Positions 57,110-64,000 of a DNA stretch of 64,000 bases are shown in pieces. This stretch comes from Pleurodeles waltl (lineage: Eukaryota > Chordata > Amphibia > Caudata > Salamandridae), in assembly GCF_031143425.1 (NCBI RefSeq), contig NC_090439.1, forward strand, positions 354,820,027 through 354,884,026, written 5' to 3'. The position numbers were made by a program, and so were the translations under genes. Under the pieces are notes generated by a model. That model was not told the origin of the DNA and did no database searches. It was given only the letters and a program-made list of their open reading frames with translations. Every line of letters begins with the position of its first letter. Position 1 is the stretch's first letter.

Positions 57110-58729
57110 CTGCATGGATGCAAAAGAAAAGACAAGAAATTATGTCCACAAGTCCCATCCAAAATGGCTGAGTCACATATGTGTCAGTACACAACGCTAT
57201 GAACATTCTTTTTTGCCCAAACTACCCAAGTGTGCCACACACCAGCCACTGAGGTTAGACACCTGACTATAAACACTTCCCAAACTGTAGACCTATCCAC
57301 CACCCTGCTCAGGCCCTCCACTGACTAGGTAGGCCAACTGACATCTTGTGGTACATGCTCTAGCAATCTGACTGAGAGCTGAGGAACCATGGGACACATC
57401 ACACCTCTGTGGCTTCTGAATGGTACACTCCTTAGGGATGCTTGCATTAATACACTCACACTCTGAGAATGGTTTTCTGCATACAGTTCGTACAGGCTAC
57501 TGCCAGAGTACAAACTCAAACATTACTCATGGGTAACGATGAAGGGCCTGGCATGGTGGGTATAGAAGGTGTCAAACCTGTCCTTGTGGGGACTTGTGAA
57601 CTGACTAATGCAGTCATACTACCTCAGGGGGTAGGATACTATATCATGTACATGTGCCAACGAACATGCTTCTGGACATGTGTCCTTCCTACAGAGATGG
57701 CATCCAACAAACAGAGGCATGCATTGTCCATTATCTGCCATGTGACCAAACCAATGAGTCACATATCGTGGGTTCCCAGGATTCATCACACCGTTTGCAT
57801 TATGGGACTATAATTTATGCAATAAGCCTGCACAGGACAAAAATGACCTGTGTGATGCTGTCAACAGGGCTGTGGGAGTAAGGGACCTGTCGGGGGTCAG
57901 ATACACACATTGACAGTGATGCCACGTGCACATTGTACATTGACCATTGTCTCCCTACCAAAACCATTTACATACTCATTAGGGAAATAACCTAAGTAAG
58001 CTAAAAAAAAATTACTGAGCCTAGATTGGTTTACATGACAGGATATACTTGAATACAGGGAGTGGGCACAGTGTCACAACTGCATAGTCAGTCAAAAAAT
58101 CTCAACACTAGCCTAGACTTGGACCCATACTGGGTGATACATTTGACAGGCACTGGTCGCTGCAGGCTGAGTAGATAGGGGCTACATGGTGCTCCATTCC
58201 CTTCACTTCCATGCACAACAGTACATCATGTAGCCAACAACATATTGGTATGTGGTAATCTGAAGGGCAGAGTGAGTCAGGATATGCCTCCTGAATAAGA
58301 GCTTAGTAAGGCCAGATGTGGTTTGAAATCTCACAGGCAGCATACACATAGCTTACTTGACACACATCTGACACATACAACATTCATACACAGCTCATGC
58401 TGTCATGCAGATACATGTGGTCTCACATTGACAACATCCATGTGTCAAGTGATGTATGGGGAAGGCTGTGATGTCACCACACCTAGTTTTGTGCATCCAA
58501 CATAAGGTACAACAGGGGAAAACTCAAAACAGGCACACACAATAAAGTCTGTGGACTCAACATCTGCCACTGAACACAGTTACAGGAACATTGACTCTCC
58601 CATTGATGCCACACCACCTCCACCACCATGGCCTTGATGTTTCTTTATGGCACACATGGGCACAATCTAGCCTGTGAGGAGGGAAAGTAGGGTGAAGTAC
58701 AGTGAAAAAAGTGGGCATGAGGTACTTAC
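57110..58729 (-). other. intron 1 of the Harbinger MYB-like gene
   Basis: About 1.6 kb from the donor CAG|GTAAGTACC at 58730/58729 to the acceptor at 57110. No coding signal on either strand; composition is ACA-rich on plus. Confidence 0.65.
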
Positions 58730-58843
58730 CTGCTCCTCTGGTGCACCATAGAGCTGTTCATAGAGGGGTAGGGCCTCCTCCACTAGCTTCTCCAGCTCCT
58801 CTGAGGAGAAGCTCGGAGCTCTATCATCTGTTGGGCGTGGCAT
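58730..58843 (-). CDS. Harbinger MYB/SANT-like gene, exon 1
   Basis: The first coding exon encodes 38 residues: MPRPTDDRAPSFSSEELEKL, VEEALPLYEQLYGAPEEQ. The F-(S/T)-x-E-E-L-E-x-L-V start is characteristic of the MYB/SANT-like proteins of Harbinger elements, which carry the transposase into the nucleus and bind terminal repeats. The exon ends in a consensus donor (CAG|GTAAGT) in phase 0 with exon 2. The start at 58843 is chosen because homology begins right after it. It is divergent to the transposase gene, about 700 bp away, so the two probably share the spacer as promoter. This exon is intact, but the gene is interrupted downstream. Confidence 0.75.
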
Positions 58844-58924
58844 GATTGCTCCCGGAAGCGGTACAAAGCTGTTGAAGCCGTGGAGGTCTTGCTGGCAGCA
58901 ATGCAGAGGCAAGTTAGGGATTTT

Positions 58925-59085
58925 TCAGAACATGGCGGTCACGTCCACCACGCACACAGCCGTCACCGCCGGCAGACACAGCCATTGGCATGCGACTGCC
59001 ACTGGCAGCAACATTAGCCTATGGCTGTGTCTGCCGTGGTAGCTACCACCTACCGCCATGACGACTTTCTCTGGCGGTCATGGGT
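58925..59085. promoter_or_regulatory. GC-rich divergent spacer with 15-bp perfect inverted repeat
   Basis: Between the MYB-like and transposase genes. GGCAGACACAGCCAT (58971-58985) and ATGGCTGTGTCTGCC (59021-59035) are perfect inverse copies around a 35-bp loop. Flanking GGCGGTCA motifs occur on plus at 58935 and 59074. It is a candidate bidirectional promoter or transposase/MYB binding region. No TATA box was seen. Confidence 0.5.
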
Positions 59086-59287
59086 AGTTCATAATATCCA
59101 GTGGAGTAGGTCAGGCACCCTCCATTTGAGAGGTGTGGAAAAAAACTGTCACAACTTAGAAAATGTTGTTAATATCAATGATAAGTGCTTGTCCTGTTCT
59201 GTAATGTGGGTCCCCAAGTTGGACACCAACTTTGAGCATTGCTTGACATATTTGGCAACTTGCTTTGTAGCACAGCCCCCTTCAATG
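59086..59287 (+). other. candidate 5' non-coding exon of the Harbinger transposase gene
   Basis: It ends with a consensus donor CAATG|GTAAGTTA (59287/59288). The next acceptor, CTTCTCCTACAAAG, has its AG at 59534-59535, just before the transposase coding exon. The start is not determinable. Assignment rests on splice signals and position. Confidence 0.45.
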
Positions 59288-59535
59288 GTAAGTTAAATCT
59301 TAGGACATCAAGTATTAGGCACAAATTCTTGCGTTCTAGATAGATGATGTATACACATTTGTGGCAAGGCAAAGGGGAAACATGTTGATTCTGTGTCATT
59401 GACAGTGGTGATGTTATCTGTGTATCATGTCCTCAACTTATTACATGCCTTGTCACAGTCCATCATTGACATGCCTAATGTATGTTGCAAGGGATAAATT
59501 GAGTGATGGCTAAACTCATTACTTCTCCTACAAAG

Positions 59536-60179
59536 GTATCCAGGGAGTGGAAGGATCAGGCATCCTCCTGTCTACCATCCACTGCCAGATCTTTAGGCCA
59601 TGGAAGAAAGACACATTATAAAGATCTACTGTCTGAATCGGCATGCAATCATGTATATTTGTTGTCAGTTGGCGCTAAATCTGATGCCTGCCATTCATCA
59701 TCCAAATACTATACCACCCATTACACAAGTCATGGCAGTGTTGCACTTCCTGGCCACAGGGTCCTTCCAAAATACAATGACCCTTTCTGCTGAGATGTCC
59801 CAGTCTATTTCCAGTCTTTCATTGAAGGATATACTCTCATCAATCTTAAACCATCTGGACAGTTACATCCAGTTTCCTCAACGTGAGGCTTTCACTCATG
59901 TGAAGGCTGAGTTCTATGGTTGGGTACACATCCCACATGATGTAGGAGCCATTGATGGTAAACATGTTGCCTTGGTTCCACCGCATGGCAATGAACAAGT
60001 CTATGGCAACAGGAAGAACTTCCATTACATCAATGTCCAAGTTGTTTGTCAGGTGGACCTCTACATATCACAGGTCTGTGTGCGTTATCCATGTTCAATC
60101 CATGATGCCTTCATCATGCAGAATAGCGCAATTCCACAGCTGATGTCACAACTGTACCCAGAGAGGGCCCAGCTGGTTG
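59536..60179 (+). pseudogene. Harbinger transposase, main exon
   Basis: DDE-type transposase of the PIF/Harbinger superfamily (relatives of vertebrate HARBI1), which cuts and pastes the element. The frame is open from the ATG at 59600. Helical N-terminal part: CLNRHAIMYICCQLALNLMP and ITQVMAVLHFLATGSFQNTM. Catalytic part: HDVGAIDGKHVALVPP with the first Asp (residue 119 from that ATG), VYGNRKNFHYINVQVVCQVD, and VRYPCSIHDAFIMQNS with the second Asp (residue 169). The exon ends ...RAQLV at a GGTAAGT donor (60179/60180). Both Asp residues are intact. The N-terminal region is shorter than expected, and upstream sequence in other frames suggests a frame change before 59600. The remainder lies at 60270-60617. 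Confidence 0.85.
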
Positions 60180-60269
60180 GTAAGTCACATATGTCTTGTT
60201 TGTTTGTATGCAATGTCTGCAGCAAAACTTTGGATGAGAGGAACTCATAGTTGCACATATGTCCCATTC

Positions 60270-60617
60270 CACTACTGGGGGCTCTGCATATCTAAACCGT
60301 CCATGGTTGTTGACACCAGTGAGGAACTCAACTACGCAAGGGGAAGTCTGCTTCAACGATGCCCATGGAAGAACATGGCGTCTCGTGGAGCAGGCTTTTG
60401 GGCTCATGGAAACCAGATTTAGGTGACTGGACAAGACAGGTGGAACCCTCCTCTACTCACCCAAAAATGTATGTTCTACAGCATTGCCCTGAGGAGAGAT
60501 ATCCCATATATTCCAGATGAGGGGGACCTAGCAGTATCACCGGGTGAGAATCCATAAATACCAAGTGAGGATGACAGTGATGAAGAGGAATGTGAAGACT
60601 TGCGGGCAGATCTCTGA
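60270..60617 (+). pseudogene. Harbinger transposase, C-terminal exon
   Basis: Continuation after a short intron. The translation gives SAYLNRPWLLTPVRN with a frame change near 60320, then TTQGEVCFNDAHGRTWRLVE and QAFGLMETRFR. The V-E-Q-A-F-G block contains the third catalytic residue, Glu. A TGA follows directly after METRFR, then LDKTGGTLLYSPKNVCSTA and ALRRDIPYIPDEGDLAVSPG. A second stop precedes the acidic tail (PSEDDSDEEECEDLRADL) that ends at 60617. So the D-D-E triad is present but split by at least two stops and a frame change. The 3' splice site of the intron is not certain. Confidence 0.8.
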
Positions 60618-60867
60618 ACCACTACTTTACTGTAATGTCATCTGATTACTGTGACTGTATGGGTCAGGATGTGTTGAGTAGGGTATTTGTTTCAAATCAA
60701 CAAGGAATATGAACTAGGCAGTATACAGCCAAGATGTGCTTGCTAAGTCAGACTTGGAAATGTTGCTATCTTGATGATCTGCTTTGTTTGTGTCACTCTC
60801 ATTGCAATGTAAGTGGATCTAGTGAAATTTCATATGAGGTTTGGGTCATATGAATGATTTTTCATGC

Positions 60868-61263
60868 CTAAACTCCTTGTTTTGTGTTATATCCAGGTCT
60901 CTTCACCAGGCCAACCTCATGGGGGCATTTCAGAGTTGTGACATTGGCAGGTAGCCGTTGCTGTTCTGACATATGAAGAGGATATGGATTGATCGAAGTA
61001 ATGTTGGTCACAGATATGGGACGTATGAGTCCTGTGCCAAAGCAGCCTGGACAGTGGGTGGATGGAATTCTGAAATGCACAATACACTTGTTTGATGTGG
61101 TGAGTTGGTCCAATTGTCTCATGTGTGTGATCCTGTTCCTTTGAAACATGTCATCCAGTTCAATCCATGCATCCCCCTTCACATTGTGTTGACAATGATC
61201 CTGTAAGAACTTTATGTAGCTGTGGATGTGTTTCCTCAATGTAGGCGACAGTGCCTGTGCCAC
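60868..61263 (-). CDS. unknown Harbinger-associated protein, C-terminal region
   Basis: A 131-codon open frame on minus, convergent with the transposase gene. It does not look like a shadow frame. The composition is protein-like, with an amphipathic start (LSPTLRKHIHSYIKFLQDHC), a charged middle (GDAWIELDDMFQRNRITHMR) and a compact Cys/Gly motif (THCPGCFGTGLIRPISVTNI). I recognise no family. It lies inside the Harbinger interval and may be part of the same minus-strand gene as 61594-62211. It could be a third Harbinger gene or a captured sequence. No ATG context or splice site decides its limits. Confidence 0.4.
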   Translation of the reverse strand: MAQALSPTLRKHIHSYIKFLQDHCQHNVKGDAWIELDDMFQRNRITHMRQLDQLTTSNKCIVHFRIPSTHCPGCFGTGLIRPISVTNITSINPYPLHMSEQQRLPANVTTLKCPHEVGLVKRPGYNTKQGV

Positions 61264-61593
61264 AACTCTGATATAGGTTTCCGTCCTGCCACCAGATGCT
61301 TGCTCATTGTAATAGGATGGACCTATGATCGGTGACTGTTGTACTGCCTTCTGTCTGTGCCATGGCGTATGTTAAGTTGGCAGACATAGTTTTGGTATGT
61401 GATAAGGCTCTAGATAGTGACAAGATACACTAATGTGTTAGCCTATTCCACGGGACAAGGTCTGGCAAAGCCCTTTCTTCTGTGGTCTCCTTGAACACCC
61501 CTATTAGGGAGGCTAGGGATGGTGTTGTTAGCCTCCCACCTTTCAAGAGACTCACAATGGAAGTCTCTCTGCAGCTGCTTCTTTTCCCTGAGT

Positions 61594-62211
61594 TCAGCAA
61601 GTATCTGGCCCATCACGCCTTGGGATTGTTAGTAGGCTACCAAGACTTGGCTGATGGTGTCCTGGCCAGGACCATCCCCAGCGGCCTTGTGCCACAGACC
61701 AACACCATCCCTCCCACGTACCCCACCTCCATGGGCCTGGGCCCTTGGTACAGCTTGCCCCTAACAGTGGTTTCAGGACCATAATTGTCGGCGTTGTTTT
61801 GCTGTGACTCAGGATCCTGGGCTGGGGGCACAAGATGGTTGTCACAGTCCTCTGGACACATGTTTGGGGGCCACTGGCTGCCTGAGATGTTGAAGCAACG
61901 GGGCTGGGAGGAGTGGATGTGGTCACAGTGAGGCTCACTGGTGTCACCTGACCAGGTTGCCCAGATGGGCCAGAACTGTCCTTAACGTCCAGTCGCCCAG
62001 GAGTGGTGTCCTCACAGAGGGCTTCATACATGAGGGTAGTGGCTGTCTCTTCAGTGGGCTCAGAATTGGCAGTGGCAGCTAGACCTGCTGATGTGAGAGA
62101 CACAATGTCAAAGGTTGTATTGTGACAGCTACCTCCAATAATAAATAGTGACATCTGGCTAAGGCCAAGTACACATTGTATTTCCAGGTTTTCCTGATGT
62201 GACAGGTACAC
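61594..62211 (-). CDS. unknown Harbinger-associated ORF, Thr/Ser/Pro-rich
   Basis: A 205-codon open frame on minus. The central part (VTPVSLTVTTSTPPSPVAST, SQAASGPQ) is Thr/Ser/Pro-rich, like the tail of the MYB-like gene at 45.7-46.9 kb. The end, from about 61780, becomes Trp/Gly-rich, while another frame (61861-61637) becomes plausible, which suggests a frameshift. It may be the upstream part of the gene that includes 60868-61263. No recognised domain. Confidence 0.35.
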   Translation of the reverse strand: MYLSHQENLEIQCVLGLSQMSLFIIGGSCHNTTFDIVSLTSAGLAATANSEPTEETATTLMYEALCEDTTPGRLDVKDSSGPSGQPGQVTPVSLTVTTSTPPSPVASTSQAASGPQTCVQRTVTTILCPQPRILSHSKTTPTIMVLKPLLGASCTKGPGPWRWGTWEGWCWSVAQGRWGWSWPGHHQPSLGSLLTIPRRDGPDTC

Positions 62212-62431
62212 ATGCTTTCAGTTGTATAGACCTGACATTTGGGTAACATACCAATTCAATTGCAGTCAACAAGCTGCAGAATGTCTGAGTTTAATACCAC
62301 CTGGAAGTATGGTCATAGACTCATTTATTGCCAGCAGTGCAGGTGAAACAGTGGCTGGGCAGGATGTGGTTTAGGTCAATTTAACTGTTATGCAGACATA
62401 TCCAGACCCCTGCTGTATATGTGATAGATGG

Positions 62432-64000
62432 TGTAGGAAGTTGGCTCTGTATGCACTATTTCAAAGTAAGGAATAGTATGCGCAGAGTCCAAGGGTTCCC
62501 CTTAGATGTAAGATAGTGGCAAAAAGAGATAATACTAAAGCTCTATTTTGTGGTAGTGTGGTCGAGCAGTAGGCTTATCAAAGGAGTAGTGTTAAGCATT
62601 TGTTGTACACACACAGGCAATAAATGAGGAACACACACTCAGAGACAATTCCAGGCCAATAGGTTTTTGTATAGAAAAATATATTTTCTTAGTTTATCTT
62701 AAGAACCACATGTTAACATTTTACATGTAATACTTTAAATGAAAGGTATTGCAGGTAGGTACTTTAGGAACTTTGAATAATCAAGATAGCATATACAGTC
62801 TTCACATAAATCACATATAGCTATTTTAAAACTAGACAGTGCAATTTTCAACAGTTCCTGGGAGGAGTAAGAGTTAGTTAGTTTTTGCAGGTAAGTAAAC
62901 CACCTACGGGGTTCAAGTTTGGGTCCAAGGTAGCCCACCGTTGGGGGTTCAGCGCAACCCCAAAGTTACCACACCAGCAGCTCAGGGCCGGCCAGGTGCA
63001 GAGGTCAAAGTGGTGCCAAAAACGCATAGGCTTCAATGGAGAAGAGGGTGCCCCGGTTCCAGTCTGCCAGCAGGTAAGTACCCGCGTCTTCGGAGGGCAG
63101 ACCAGGGGGGTTTTGTAAGGCACCGGGGGGACACAAGTCAGCACAGAAAGTACACCCTCAGCAGCACGGGGGCGGCCGGGTGCAGTGTGCAAACAAGCGT
63201 CGGGTTAGCAATAGAAATCAATGGGAGACCAAGGGGTCTCTTCAGCGATGCAGGCAGGCAAGGGGGGGACTCCTCGGGGTAGCCACCACCTGGGCAAAGG
63301 AGAGGGCCTCCTGGGGGCCACTCCTGCACTGGAGTTCGGATCCTTCAGGTCGTGGGGGCTGCGGGTGCAGAGTCTTCCAGGCATCGGGATCTGAGGAACA
63401 GGCAGTCGCGGTCAGGGGGAGCCTCTGGATTCCCTCTGCAGGCGTCGCTGTGGGGGTTCAGGGGGGGGCAACTCTGGCTACTCACGGTCTCGCAGTCGCC
63501 AGGGAGTCCTCCCTGAAGTGTTTGTTCTCCACAAGTCGAACCGGGGGCGTCGGGTGCAGAGTAGCAAGTCTCACGCTTCCGGCGGGAAACGCAAGTTGTT
63601 TTAAAGTTGCTCCTTTGTTACAAAGTTGCAGTCTTGGGTGAACAGAGCCGCTGTCCTCGGGAGTTCTTGGTCCTTCTAGAGCAGGGCAGTCCTCTGAGGA
63701 TTCAGAGGTCGCTGGTCCCTGGGGAAAGCGTCGCTGGAGAAGTGTCTTCAGAAGGGGGGGAGACAGGCCGGTAGAACTGGGGCCAAAGCAGTTGGTGTCT
63801 CCGTCTTCTCTGCAGGGTTTTTCAGCTTAGCAGTCCTCTTCTTCTTAGATTGCAGGAAGCTGAGTTCCTAGGTTCTGGGGAGCCCCTAAATACCGAATTT
63901 AGGGGTGTGTTTAGGTCTGGGAGGGCAGTAGCCAATGGCTACTAGCCCTGAGGGTGGCTACACCCTCTTTGTGCCTCCTCCCAAGGGGACGGGGTCACAT
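62432..64000 (-). repeat. second LTR of the 42967-45578 family, partial
   Basis: Starts TGTAGGAAGTTGGCTCTG on plus and is collinear with 42967 to about 44473 to the window's end, with many substitutions and small gaps. No primer-binding site lies to its left (GTATATGTGATAGATGG precedes it), so in the leftward sense it is either a 3' LTR of an element extending right or a solo LTR. The remaining ~1.1 kb should lie beyond 64000. Confidence 0.85.

Larger units (their letters stand above)
45579..62431. mobile_element. PIF/Harbinger element with nested L1
   Basis: The interval between two LTRs of one family holds a Harbinger-type DNA transposon: a MYB/SANT-like gene on minus, a DDE transposase gene on plus, divergently arranged around a GC-rich spacer at 58.9-59.1 kb, and another minus-strand coding region at its right. 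Subtracting the 7.1-kb L1, the element is about 9.8 kb. I could not find its terminal inverted repeats; the LTRs may have been inserted into it or replaced its ends by deletion, so the boundaries given are those of the flanking LTRs. Confidence 0.7.

Noticed and set aside
59600..60179. A domesticated host HARBI1 gene
   Set aside because: Frame is broken by stops and frame changes in the second exon, and it sits beside a MYB-like gene inside mobile DNA. A transposon copy explains it.

Overview
The window looks like 64 kb of a large, repeat-saturated vertebrate genome, most probably a salamander. I base this on recognition of repeat families (a 2.6-kb LTR that starts TGTAGGAAG on this strand, DIRS elements, amphibian-type L1, Harbinger with a separate MYB gene, GC-rich foldback MITEs), not on a search. 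A newt of the Pleurodeles type is my best guess. I see no host gene: every coding signal I can name belongs to a mobile element, and nearly all carry stops or frameshifts. Nothing suggests bacterial, plasmid or organellar DNA. No CRISPR array, rRNA or tRNA gene was recognised.

Layout, left part (0-28 kb). A foldback MITE family occurs three times (228-1081, 10285-11196, and inverted at 24205-25118), each copy with a 3-bp target duplication. Between the copies lie a decayed L2/CR1-type LINE on the minus strand (2760-5015), a direct duplication with a period near 280 bp (5200-5750), Ty3/Gypsy pieces in opposite orientations (integrase + at 5775-6445, protease-RT-RNase H - at 7290-9080), a DIRS-type element on the minus strand (about 13.3-15.96 kb), an apparent solo LTR (16036-18147), an L1 fragment (about 18.83-19.7 kb), small hAT relics and a decayed non-LTR reverse transcriptase (22.83-24.15 kb).

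Middle part (28-43 kb). A truncated DIRS element keeps both inverted terminal repeats (28346-31885). After it come an old LTR relic, a 1.06-kb long inverted repeat (34572-35635), and a 5'-complete L1 on the plus strand (about 37.21-41.98 kb). That L1 is joined directly, without a tail, to the gag of an LTR retrotransposon running the other way. The retrotransposon keeps its primer-binding site (tRNA-Leu type) and a 5' LTR (42967-45578).

Right part (45.6-62.4 kb). This is a large PIF/Harbinger element. It has a divergent gene pair: a MYB/SANT-like gene on minus (exons at 58843-58730, 57109-56870, probably 47108-45706) and a DDE transposase gene on plus (59536-60179 and about 60270-60617). A further coding-like region of unknown function lies on minus (62211-60868). 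A complete 7.1-kb L1 (47561-54652, minus) is inserted in the MYB gene's intron with a 12-bp target duplication. It landed inside one copy of a duplicated intron segment, and the second copy preserves the empty site. Another LTR of the same family as 42967-45578 starts at 62432 and runs off the window.

I found no new biological system. The most interesting items are the nested Harbinger/L1 history with its internal empty-site control, the unexplained minus-strand Harbinger companion gene, the three hairpin-rich MITEs, and the L1/gag chimeric junction.
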